DNA of 10,141 nt, from contig NAOQ01000078.1 in the NCBI GenBank assembly GCA_002751075.1, positions 23,890 to 34,030 of the forward strand, written 5' to 3'. The notes under the pieces were generated by a model, which saw only the letters and a program-made list of their open reading frames with translations, did not search any database and was not told where the DNA came from. A program made the translations under genes and the position numbers. Below, piece after piece: positions 1 through 7,991 of the stretch; within the stretch, counting starts at the first letter, position 1, and the number at the start of each line of letters is the position of its first letter. Source of the stretch: Ichthyophonus hoferi (Eukaryota; Opisthokonta; Ichthyosporea; Ichthyophonida; Ichthyophonidae).

Positions 1-38
<38 letters not shown>
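1..38. repeat. Poly-T tract at window edge
   Basis: The window opens with 38 consecutive T. If this is the poly(A) tail of a retroposed copy, that copy would be on the minus strand with its body to the right, but I recognise no SINE or LINE sequence after it. The real length is unknown because the tract is cut by the window edge. A simple homopolymer is equally possible. Confidence 0.6.
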
Positions 39-43
<5 letters not shown>

Positions 44-84
44 TTGCTATGTTTAGTAAAATAATCTGCCCTCGGCTATGGGGG

Positions 85-285
85 AGTGTTAAAACAGGAA
101 TATATAATTAATTTTGGTATTTCTTTATATAGCTATAAACACTTAATATTATTAGCAATTATTATTGCATATGTAACCTGGGAAAATCACCAGTACAATC
201 TGTTGGTGTTAAACGGCAATGCAAGATGATCTATTAAAATTGAACCAATCAATGATAGAAATCCTGCAGCTATATATTAAGTCAT
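85..285 (+). repeat. MITE-like repeat, copy 1 (family A, partial)
   Basis: This stretch matches 772-930 in the same orientation. Shared landmarks are AACAGGAATAT, TAATTAATTTTGG and TTTCTTTAT, then an ATTA/TATA-rich part and a CTGG(G/A)AAAAT block. It also matches the reverse complement of about 1100-1236, with shared TTTCTTTATATAGCTATAA and TTAAAATTGAACCA blocks. No open frame of interest lies inside. The far end is not clear, so this may be one half of an element or a solo terminal arm. Many mismatches suggest an old copy. Assignment to a non-autonomous DNA transposon family is inference from the arm structure. Confidence 0.6.
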
Positions 286-771
286 TTCAGAATAAATGTT
301 TTGGGTCCAGATAGCACATTACCTTAAGCATCCTGCCTAAGACAAGTATTGCTGACTTGTTTAATAATAAGAATGTGTCTTGGCTTATCTGTAATCTGTG
401 CATGCAAAGGGATGCCTTTAAACGCCCCTTAATTCGGTATTCTCTCTCCTTCTAAACGAATATAGGTCACTGGAACTCTCCTGTATCCACTTAGTATTTC
501 AAAGGCATTTTTCATCATTAGTCCCAAATAATGTTTTTCTAAATTTAAAATGTTGTTTTCACACACATTATTAGTAGTGTATACATAGTACATAGTTGAC
601 AGGACCCAAGATGTGAAAGAATACGGTAGATGATCACAAAGGAGCTTCTTGATAGGACTGCTCATATATGTTGTATTTATATATCGATTTACACATGCAT
701 GGCTAATTGTATCACTACATACATATAGGGTTCTTATTGAAGCATAAACTAGGGAGCCTGTTTGCTTATTA
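286..771. other. Unassigned interval with one short minus-strand frame
   Basis: The stretch between the two family A repeats is AT-rich and shows no recognisable RNA gene or mobile element. The only notable item is an ATG-started minus-strand frame at 429-665 (78 codons), which reads as ordinary mixed-composition protein and contains an FEILSGYRRVPVTYIRLEG segment. I recognise no family or motif in it, and it has no signal peptide or obvious membrane segment. It could be a remnant of a repeat, an exon fragment or chance. Confidence 0.25.
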
Positions 772-1236
772 AGTGCTAGAACAGGAATATGTAATTAATT
801 TTGGTGTTTCTTTATTTATCTATAATCAAATAGTATTAATAATTAATAGCAATTACTATTACATGTATTCTGGAAAAATAGCTGGTGCATTCTATTTGGC
901 TAAATGCCGATAATTCCATCAATTCATAAAAATAACTCACGCTTGAAGAAAAAGCCCAATGAGATACTATATAGGTTTTAATCGACTAGTGGTTGGTTAA
1001 TTTGCATTCAAACAATAGAGACAAATGTTTGTAGCATTCGAGAGCCAATCAGATCTTTAAAAATAGGCTCATTGGCCAGTTTACATTAGTGTAGTCGCGG
1101 GATCTTTGCCATTGGCTGGTTCAATTTTAATTAATAATCTTGGATTGGACTATATGTAATAACAATTGCAAATAACATTAAGTGATTATAGCTATATAAA
1201 GAAATACCCAAATTAAATAAATAAATGTTTCAGCAA
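772..1236. mobile_element. MITE-like element with long inverted arms (family A, copy 2)
   Basis: The left arm (about 772-900) and right arm (about 1100-1236) are related as inverted repeats. The reverse complement of the right arm gives GCTGAAACA, TTTAATTTGGGTATTTC and TTATATAGCTATAA, matching the GCTAGAACA, TTAATTTTGGTGTTTC and TTTATCTATAA order at the left. The right arm resembles copy 1 (85-285) even more closely than its own partner. The interior has CCAATGAG/CTCATTGG-type words and no coding capacity. This arrangement is typical of a non-autonomous, palindrome-prone DNA element. The superfamily is not identifiable, and I could not define a target-site duplication with confidence. Confidence 0.5.
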
Positions 1237-2340
1237 TATTTATCTACGCATGTGCCGTATATTGAGATACATACAATCTTGTGTATACGATGTTTCCTGC
1301 TATATGCATTAATATTCACTACTAAGCCTGGAGCACTGCTGAAATAAAAACAGGATTATAATAAAAACAACAGAAGCACGTACAACATTCGGGCTTGTAC
1401 TAGATCAGTTTTTCATGAAAGTAATCGTGTAAATATACCAACTTATTAATTTTTAAAACGTGTATGATTGGAATATGATAATTAACCTATTACTTATCCC
1501 ATCAGTACACAAATAATAAACATAGCATACGTTACATAGTATAAGCTAAAAGCACAGCAACCAAATTTGAAGTGAAACAATAGTTGATCCACAACCGCTA
1601 ACTATACACTGAACAAACCTTAACCGGGTCATTTCACTTAATATAAAATATTGCTAGTTATGTTAGTAATAATTGTCATAGAGTGGTTATTATCACCTAC
1701 AATCATACAATGCTCTATTTCAAACGTCAAGTTATAAACACATCAAAATTGTCTAGTGAGATTAAACCCTTCTACACAATGTCACTGCAGCAGCATATGA
1801 CCCAATTCAATGCGTTTATTTATGTCCAAAATATCTACAATTGCCCCGTCAGCGTATTTCACTTCACAGGCCATAGTACAAATCTGTTGCAAGATTGCTC
1901 AATTCTGAATGAACACTTGGTTTTGAGACCATGATAGATGCACTTTTACATTCCATTCTTTTTTTTATTGTTATTATATTTGTTTATTAGTTTACAGAAA
2001 AAATGTTCCTTCTTAGTTAAGTTTGATCAGAAATTTTTGTCAATGATCTTACTAATTTAGAGCTTAGTGCTACAATGCTGATAATTCTATCATCTTATAA
2101 AATAACTTATAGCAACAGAACCTAAGCCAATCAAATATTTAGTCTATTTGGATTCAATAAACCAGCTGCTTTTAGCATCAATCAGGTCCTTAGAGATAGC
2201 GTCATAGATTAATATTCTACCAGGACAAAGTTGATCAAAGCTGATTTTTGAAAAAAAAAATACATATACAAAGTTTTGTACTATAATTAAGAATAACTGC
2301 TCCGTTACAAAAAAAAAAACAGTTCTAAACATCATTAACT
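1237..2340. other. AT-rich interval with a short coding-like island and a repeat fragment
   Basis: No known gene was recognised. A plus-strand frame at 1683-1934 (83 codons, opening with GTG; first ATG ten codons in) covers an island that is less AT-rich than its surroundings. The minus strand of the same island also reads as protein-like over short runs, for example KYADGAIVDILDINKRIEL, so the true strand is uncertain. It may be a decayed coding fragment. At about 2070-2115 the words ATGCTGATAATTCTATCA and AAAATAAC match the inner part of family A copy 2 (about 904-940), giving a third partial copy. Two A-runs lie near 2251-2260 and 2309-2318. Confidence 0.35.
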
Positions 2341-2782
2341 AAGATACAACAATTTTGAACAGAGTTAATGGGTTTTCAAAGCAACTACTGCTACACCCTA
2401 CTACCAAAATCTTAACGAACATTTGAAAGTTAAACAGCAGCCAACAGAACCAGGAAAATAAGCCCTACATCAGAGACTACTGAGATTTTCCTAGCTTTGC
2501 AAACCAACCTTCCTGCGAACCCTCTCCTAGAAGGTATTTAGACCCTTTTACAAGAAGCCAATGCTATAAACTCACAAAAACAATTTCAACTCCAGCTCTT
2601 GACTAAGCAACTTACTCAAACAGCTGAAGAAAATTAGAGGTTTAACCTCTGGTGCATCAAACAGGAGAAGAAAAATTTCTTGTGTAAGCAGAAATTAAAA
2701 ACCATGTGCGGTCAGATGTTTTTACAATATAAAAAGGTCAACATGCAATTAGTCACCATTTAACACAATCTCTAACTAGAAT

Positions 2783-2928
2783 GTACTGAGAAGGCAACAG
2801 CATAACAAGCGGCCACTCTAGTTACTGAATGGGTAGCTCAACAAAACACAGTTTTAGTTACTGAGTGTGTAGCATAACAAGAGGCAGCCTTGGATACTGA
2901 ATGGGCAGCACATCAACAGCAACCGATG
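2783..2928 (+). repeat. Four-copy 36-bp tandem repeat
   Basis: Units begin at 2783 (38 bp), 2821, 2857 and 2893. Each starts with a (G)TTACTGAGT-like word and continues with a GTAGC(A/T)-A-CAA segment. The first and third units share AGCATAACAAG, and the last three are spaced exactly 36 bp apart. A multiple of three is expected if the repeat encoded a 12-residue unit (VTE-W-A-Q-type). It lies inside the fossil coding-like region and would belong to its Gln-rich part. Confidence 0.7.
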
Positions 2929-3754
2929 GCCCCACACATAAATGAACCAGTATCCCCTCACTGATAATTCCCACAGGGACCATATGGCAGTAGTGGTTTT
3001 GAAATACCAGGTAGATTAAGATCCCCTTATTTTCAATTTTCACAGGGATCATCTTCAAGATTATTTGGATCACTGGGAACGTATAGACCCAGCCATGATG
3101 AGTTTAATCTGAGACCTATAGCCGTTACTGGCCTCAGGATATTAAAACATAGTACACGTGAAAACTACCCTATTAATATATATGCTCAGGACCTAGCATT
3201 ACATATTCAACTAGAATGAGGTGTAAAACGCTATATGTTTGCATTTACTTCCAAAAAAAGAAACAATACTATATTCGGAGGCTATTACATTCCCAATGAT
3301 GAACATCTTGCTCGCCATTACCTCAACATTTCTATGGACCAGGCTGCACGTGAATATTCTAGCTTTGTGGATTTAGATGACCAAGAATTTACTTATGATA
3401 AAATTATTCTTCTCAGTAAAACTTATGAGGACACTACAGTTACTTTAGTTGATGAAACTCATAATAAACTACACAATTTTCAGATGGGCCAGCTACCGCT
3501 TAGGCTCATCAACAATTATCAGGTACAGAATCTTGTGTACCAAAATGCATGGCTTTATGCATGTCATAACACCATAGGAAATTACCACCAATGCCATGAA
3601 GATTCTCTAAATCAACAGAGATTATCACAGTGCAAACATGACCATCAGTTTCCCCCAAGGTGTTCATCTTGAATGACATATTTTGTTATGAGAGTGAAGG
3701 AATGGGAGTGCATGCTAGGCATCCAGGGGAAAACAACTAGCAATAATCTCTCAG

Positions 3755-3850
3755 AAATCATATGCCACGGCAAGAAAAGTGATGGCAAGAACAAGAAGAG
3801 CAATAGCAAGAACAAAAAGAAGTCTACAGGCAGCAAAGTAACAAGCTAAA
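3755..3850 (+). repeat. Purine-rich low-complexity segment
   Basis: The word (G/A)GCAAGAA recurs at roughly 15-21 bp intervals, followed by AACAAGAAG-like tails. Depending on frame this reads as Gln/Glu-rich or Lys/Asn-rich peptide. Such segments are common in structural proteins of retroelements and as simple-sequence drift, so it has little diagnostic value by itself. Confidence 0.5.
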
Positions 3851-4155
3851 GCAAAAAATGGTACTGACGTGATTATTATTTAAATATTCCAGTTCAGCAC
3901 AATACTATGGACTGTATCCTCAATCCAAAGAGTCACAACTACAGGAAATCCTTCGCCAACATTTTAAAAGGGAAAACTACAGGGACAATCAAATCAGCAA
4001 GAAGATAAACCTGGTCAGTCTAAAATTACTGGGACTATCACCAACATAGCCCAAATTAATAATGCATAAATACCTAGTTTACAGGAGACACTGAAAACAA
4101 CTGAATTCATAGTTAATTCACCTGCCTCCATTGCACATGTGCCCAAGTTTATTTG

Positions 4156-4178
4156 TTTTTTTTTTTTTAAAAAAAAAA
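4156..4178. repeat. T13A10 homopolymer junction
   Basis: Thirteen T are followed directly by ten A, a self-complementary simple-sequence tract inside the decayed coding-like region. It gives Phe and Lys runs in translation. Length is likely unstable and sensitive to sequencing error. Confidence 0.8.
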
Positions 4179-4610
4179 GTAGTGAAAATACCAGTGACAA
4201 TAACTGATAACACCTCAATGTGTGCTCTTTTGAAAAGGAAAATTGCATTATGCTTACATGCAGGCCCAGAGATAATGCTGAACAAAGTATTGTTTATTGA
4301 AAACGCACTAGTGGTAATATTTTCTCTACTGGCACTGAATAACAAATCTATCACCACTATTTTCTATGGCAATATACAAGATGTAATTAAGAAGGGTGAT
4401 GGGAAGATTTTAACAATCACAAAAATTGGCCATAAGTTCTTTCCCCTACATGCCGACCTACTAGATACACCTTTTGGCACTGCAATCTATGGGACACAAG
4501 CTGATCTACATGCTCATACGGAGTTGAACGATCTTGCAACAGTTTTCTTTCCTTTAGCCCGCGGACCGAGGGATGGTCTTAGATGACGCCTCATACTATG
4601 AAGTCAAAAA

Positions 4611-5467
4611 AGAAATTATTTAAATTATTTTTTGCTTATTACTAAAGAACTGAGTAGGTGTTATGTAGTCCTCAGCTGAGCTATTGACACTAGCCAAATC
4701 TACTTTTTTTCCTCCTATGCAACTGTATCATTCATTCAATTCTCAAGAAAATCCCACTATAATTGAACAATCAAATAAGTCACAGTATAATAATTAGGAC
4801 AATACTTTTAATGTACCTAAGCACATAGAATCTCACGTTGGTCGAAAAACTGTGGATCATAAGGTATGTATATATGTATATGCATATATGATTAATAGCA
4901 GTTGTTTTCAAGCATGAGTCATAAATACATTCCTCTATACTCTTCTAATATTATCTTTAGGAAAAGGGTCAATCTTCAAGGCGTATACATATTGAAAGTA
5001 GTTATAATTCTTACTTAGCCAAGTCAATTTAAGTATAAAAATCCATTTTTTTTTTTTTTTTTGGCAAATATAATATTAGTTTTGATTTGGGTTTATTCTG
5101 TCAGTATACTTAATATGGTAAAATAAAACATTATCTAAACATTGGACTCATGCCATAATGCCATGGCTATAGTGTACAACTTTAGTGCTGCATCGCACAT
5201 TTCTTGCACCTACTTAAGCAAATATATTTACTTGATCTACGCTAATTGAAAAGCCTATGCCTTAAAACCTATGCCTGGGCCTCCACCCAATCGGTATCCT
5301 AATCTGATTGTATCAAGATAAAATTTATCAGATATAAATGTCTATTTTTAAATATTGTATTGCTAATTATCCAATGAGCCTTAACTACAAGTAATTAAAG
5401 GATGAATAATGTTATCCAATGAGTTAGCCCAGTACGAAGTTATTTGATAATGAATATATTAAAATTA
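4611..5467. other. AT-rich interval without a recognised gene
   Basis: No open frame of note and no RNA gene were seen. The stretch holds a TATG/CATA-rich simple segment near 4863-4890, a T17 tract at 5046-5062, a short duplicated word (CCTATGCC at about 5252 and 5268) and two ATCCAATGAG words near 5371 and 5415. The right edge is the left flank of the transposon insertion. Confidence 0.5.
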
Positions 5468-5862
5468 CAGGGGTTCCCGGAAATATTTCGACAAATCCCA
5501 GAAATAGTTCGACAAATCCTAATATAATTTGACGAATCCCAAAATTGAGCAATAAATCCCAAGAATAATTGGACAAGTCCTAAAACAACTCGACAGATCC
5601 TAACAATAAATGGAAATTTTGAATATAAAAATATTACCAAAAACAAAATAGAAAATAGAGAAGAAATTGAAAGAAATTTAAATTTTTGCTATTTTCACTT
5701 GAGGAATTTTATTTTTCACATGCATTTCTTAAAAAAATTCAAGCAGCAAATTGATACAATCAAGAAAAGAAAAAAAATAACGCTGTAGTTGGAAAATCCT
5801 TTATTCGTGCGTGGAGTGTCCCATGTAATCCTTCATTGACTTTTCCCCACATTTTGTTGTAT
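5468..5862 (+). repeat. Left terminal inverted repeat
   Basis: This repeat is the inverted counterpart of about 7992-8353. Landmarks in order are the terminal CAGGGGTTCCCGG, the iteron array, a 21-bp block identical at 5633-5653 and 8189-8209 (reverse complement), CTATTTTCACT, a GCATTTCTTA-like block, CCTTTATT, GTCCCA(T/C)GTAA and CCTTCATT, then CACATTTTGTT. Similarity stops just past about 5862. The inner edge contains the last codons and stop of the transposase, so the repeat runs into coding sequence. Terminal repeats of this length are unusual for Tc1 relatives, though long-TIR members of the superfamily are known. Confidence 0.85.
5490..5600 (+). repeat. Left subterminal iteron array
   Basis: Six variants of a GACAAATCC-type word start at about 5490, 5511, 5531, 5550, 5572 and 5592, giving spacings of 19-22 bp, close to two DNA turns. 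The first two are exact GACAAATCC. The others are GACGAATCC, an AATAAATCC variant, GACAAGTCC and GACAGATCC. The flanks are AT-rich and also partly conserved. Repeated transposase-binding sites inside terminal repeats are known from other Tc1 relatives, so this is the likely role. That role is inferred from position and spacing. Confidence 0.75.
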
Positions 5863-6785
5863 GCATGAATTTGTGAATGTTAGACATACGCTTGAGTTGA
5901 ACTCATCAAGGCTCTTTCGAATGTAGTTTTTCATGGTTTCCCGTGTAGTTGCGATTGGTCTATCTATATACATGGATTTTACTTTTGAGCAACCCGAATA
6001 CGTTTTCAATGGGGTTTAGGTCCGGTGAGTAAGATAGCAAATATAGTGGCCTGACGAAATGGGACATCAGCAGATCTCTAACCTCTTGACAATGAGGAAA
6101 CTTCACATTGCCTATTACTAGGACTGTATCCGGATGTAGCCAATTGTTCTCAATTACCTCATGTAAGAATGCTAGAAAGTGTCCTGCAATGAATGTACCA
6201 TCGACCATCTTGTTAAAAATGAGGCCTGAGAGAGAAAGAATACTACACATGGATATATTCTGGTCTCTTGATGGATTAGCAAATGTTATGTCATTTTCAT
6301 TTGGTATCGCATACTCGTAATATGAAGATGTATGTAGATTAAATCCATATTCTTTTAAGAACACAATTTTCTTTCCCTCATTCCGATTATCGTTGCAGCA
6401 TAGTCTGCAACTACTTTAAAATACAATTCTGTTAGAACCACATTTGGCTTTTTTTAAACCTCTTCCTAACCAAACCACTTGACTTCACCACCTTATTCAA
6501 ACGAGAACGGCTGATCTGTTCTCCCTCATTGATTATGATCTTTCTCACTCCAATTTGTGTGAAAGAGTTGTCCCTACTAATCACTTCGCGCATCTTTATT
6601 TCAAGTAAAGTTTTCTTCGCCATTTTCCTACCTTTTCTTCTGATAAATGACTCAAAATTGAAATTTTCGTCATTTTCTTCTACATATGGCTTTACATGAT
6701 AGATTAGAGACTTTTTGATACCAGTTATTTTGAATATGGTTTCAACTTTTTTCGTTTGTAAAAGTCTCACGATCTGGTTAAGCAA
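5833..6785 (-). pseudogene. Tc1/mariner-type transposase, broken
   Basis: Tc1/mariner (IS630) transposases cut at the element ends and reinsert at TA. Two minus-strand segments are visible. The N-terminal part (6432-6785) has helix-turn-helix-like sequence near residues 10-35 (VETIFKITGIKKSLIYHV) and a basic middle. The catalytic part (5960 to about 6418) carries KEYGFNLHTSS, DQNIS, FLAFLHEVI and YSPDLNPIENVF. The segments are in different frames. After HVYR a stop occurs in that frame, while matching C-terminal sequence (RPIATTRETMKNYIR) runs in another frame to a TGA at 5833. The first acid position is Lys (FLKEYGF), the second is Gly (LVIGNVKF) and the third Glu is kept, with 34 residues between the last two (DD34E spacing). 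No ATG opens the N-terminal segment: it begins at TTG directly after a stop. It is non-functional. The superfamily assignment is strong and the subfamily uncertain. Confidence 0.88.
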
Positions 6786-6853
6786 TTACTTGTTCAGGTA
6801 TGAATAAGCTTTGTAATTATTATTTTCTATCATTTGCAAAACCTATGTAATCT

Positions 6854-6856
<3 letters not shown>

Positions 6857-6884
<28 letters not shown>
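6857..6884. repeat. (TA)14 microsatellite
   Basis: Fourteen uninterrupted TA units lie in the noncoding stretch just upstream of the transposase N-terminal segment, between it and the internal terminal-repeat copy. Pure TA runs are likely to vary in length and are also frequent landing sites for Tc1/mariner elements. Confidence 0.9.
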
Positions 6885-6887
<3 letters not shown>

Positions 6888-6924
6888 TACAAAATATACT
6901 CTTAGAGGATGGTTTACGTATATA

Positions 6925-6964
6925 CCTGAAACGTAAATATGTAATTACATATTTGCGTTTCAGG
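6925..6964. repeat. 40-bp near-perfect palindrome
   Basis: The left arm CCTGAAACGTAAATATGTAA is followed at once by its reverse complement with one mismatch (a G where the left arm predicts A), with no spacer. Weaker pairing continues outward: GGTTTACGTATATA at the left against the complement of TGTAAGATGTATAAAC at the right. The sequence would form a cruciform or hairpin. It lies inside or beside the degraded third copy of the terminal repeat, next to the 5' side of the transposase pseudogene. Confidence 0.85.
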
Positions 6965-6989
6965 TGTAAGATGTATAAACTTGTTAATT

Positions 6990-7165
6990 TCCTTCTCGAA
7001 TTATTCTACATACATTTTTCCTGTATAACAATTGTTTTTTCAAAAACTTATAGTAAGGAATCTAGGTAAAAAATACAATCCCTCTAGTCAAAATAACAAA
7101 AAAGTAAATTTCTCTCAATTTCCTCTTTATTATGTATTACGTATTCTATTTTTTTTTTTCATACA
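6990..7165 (+). repeat. Third, truncated copy of the terminal repeat
   Basis: This segment matches the inner part of the right terminal repeat (about 8050-8195) in the same orientation. Shared landmarks in order are ACATTTTT, TTCAAAAA-TTATA, GTAAAAAATAC, a CTCTAGT or TTCTAGT word followed by AAAAT, AATTTCCTCTTTATTAT and ATTCTATTTT. The match fades after about 7165, before the iteron array, so the outer end is missing. Possible further similarity continues left to a GGTTTACGTA word near 6911. Its position directly behind the transposase start fits the original 5' terminal repeat of that copy. Confidence 0.7.
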
Positions 7166-7289
7166 TATTTTATGTTGGAACTAAAGCATATATACAATGC
7201 CTTTTTTATTATTATAACTTATTCATTTATAATACAAGACCAAACCATTCAAATAAGGATATGATAGTCTAAAGTAGAATTATTGAGAT

Positions 7290-7322
7290 AAGATCAGAGA
7301 ATCCTAGTGGGTCTCTGATCTT
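7290..7322. repeat. Hairpin, 11-bp stem
   Basis: AAGATCAGAGA pairs perfectly with TCTCTGATCTT across an 11-nt loop. There is no following T-run in the usual sense, and no host gene context that would make it a transcription terminator. It lies between the third terminal-repeat copy and the stronger hairpin at 7367-7415. Confidence 0.6.
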
Positions 7323-7366
7323 TCATAACGTGTATTAGACAATAAAAGTATCTCACAAACCCCTGG

Positions 7367-7415
7367 TAAAACCACTCACAAAGTTTTGATGCTCCAGACT
7401 TTGTGAGTGGTTTTA
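7367..7415. repeat. Hairpin, perfect 18-bp stem
   Basis: TAAAACCACTCACAAAGT at 7367-7384 is the exact reverse complement of 7398-7415, with a 13-nt loop. This is the cleanest inverted repeat in the window and stands out in a region where everything else is decayed. It may be a very small palindromic insertion or part of a structured element end. A Helitron 3' hairpin was considered, but the expected CTRR end does not follow. Confidence 0.85.
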
Positions 7416-7770
7416 AAATAATTGTTGTTCCCATTTAGGTTATTGATTACATCACTTTGCAAACAAAGGTCGGGAATGTACGAAATGAACAAAATCAACT
7501 ATACATATGTAAAATTTACTGTTCTCAGTCGTCAATATTTACTGTTCAATTTATGTGTTTTATGTTTTGTTTCATGTTATATCTATAGTTGTCAAAGAAT
7601 TTGAAGTAGTTATGTAATCCAAATACTTTACTAGAAGGTCAACTAGTTAGGTATGGTGTTGATTCTTCTGATAATACATAACTATATACATGTAGCCACA
7701 ATTACATAGATTTCAGTTATATTTTACATACACAATACATTGCCATGTAAGGTGCTATGTAAAAGCTTCT

Positions 7771-7965
7771 ATATTCATTAATCAACAGAAGGAAATTCAA
7801 AAGCGGCTAACTAGAGCATTGGCCTCCCCTTTACCTAATGACGACTATCTGACAGAACTCAGTACAATAGATGCCAGTCCTATCTCCAATATTACAGTAT
7901 TCTGTATATTAAAAATGTCCATTTATGTATTTCCGAGATCTTTCCATTTATATATGCAGAGACTT
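7771..7965 (+). other. Coding-like block of unknown origin
   Basis: This plus-strand stretch is open with a protein-like composition. It includes KEIQKRLTRALASPLP, then NDDYLTELSTIDASPI and a hydrophobic run. The frame has no ATG near its left side, and an ATCAACAG sequence at 7781-7788 could act as a splice acceptor. It stays open to 8079, but from about 7992 it reads through the right terminal repeat, where its sequence is constrained by the repeat. I do not recognise a family. It could be an exon fragment captured in the element, part of another decayed element, or chance. Confidence 0.2.
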
Positions 7966-7968
7966 GGG

Positions 7969-7989
7969 GCTCTATTTTGGGATTTGTCC
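7969..7989 (+). repeat. Stray iteron-like sequence inside the right terminal repeat edge
   Basis: GCTCTATTTTGGGATTTGTC resembles the reverse complement of the left iteron area (GACGAATCCCAAAATTGAGC, 5531-5550). It is followed almost directly by the inner edge of the right terminal repeat. An outer-repeat sequence next to an inner-repeat sequence is what a nested or rearranged element end would give. A chance match is possible because it is a single unit. Confidence 0.45.
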
Positions 7990-7991
7990 AT

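Larger units (their letters stand above)
2340..4610 (+). mobile_element. Fossil gag/protease-like region, possible LTR-type retroelement
   Basis: Protein-like reading is concentrated on the plus strand across this stretch, in more than one frame. The two longest open stretches are 3235-3672 and 4131-4586. Upstream sequence is Gln- and Pro-rich with a tandem repeat, and a basic/Gln-rich low-complexity segment lies at about 3755-3850. This layout recalls a structural polyprotein followed by a protease-like segment of an LTR retroelement. I see no convincing reverse transcriptase or integrase, and no paired terminal repeats. The region is clearly broken, with perhaps ten or more disruptions, so it is old. 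A decayed host gene or another kind of element remains possible. The family call is inference with low confidence. Confidence 0.3.

Noticed and set aside
2144-2335. Minus-strand Phe-rich frame of 63 codons
   Set aside because: It is driven by two A-runs and an AT-rich background, with no recognisable motif.
2783-2928. CRISPR-like array
   Set aside because: The 36-bp units are contiguous tandem copies without unique spacers, and the setting is eukaryotic.
2858-3073. Minus-strand frame of 71 codons
   Set aside because: It is a shadow of the tandem repeat and the plus-strand coding-like stretch.
3645-3836. Minus-strand frame rich in Leu and Phe, looking like a membrane segment
   Set aside because: It is the antisense of the purine-rich low-complexity segment; hydrophobic runs are expected from such DNA.
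4015-4357. Two overlapping minus-strand frames
   Set aside because: They are antisense to the longer plus-strand stretch and rely on Phe/Lys runs from the T13A10 tract.
5440-5646. Minus-strand open frame of 68 codons with repeated CR-ISG-like peptides
   Set aside because: The peptide periodicity comes from the 20-bp iterons of the left terminal repeat, and the frame crosses the element boundary.
6108-6320. Plus-strand open frame of 70 codons
   Set aside because: It is antisense to the catalytic part of the transposase pseudogene and has no independent coding sign.
6925-6964. tRNA or other structured RNA gene
   Set aside because: It forms a single long stem with no cloverleaf, no A/B box words and no loop.
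7367-7415. Rho-independent terminator or Helitron 3' end
   Set aside because: The setting is eukaryotic with no upstream gene, and there is no CTRR end after the hairpin.
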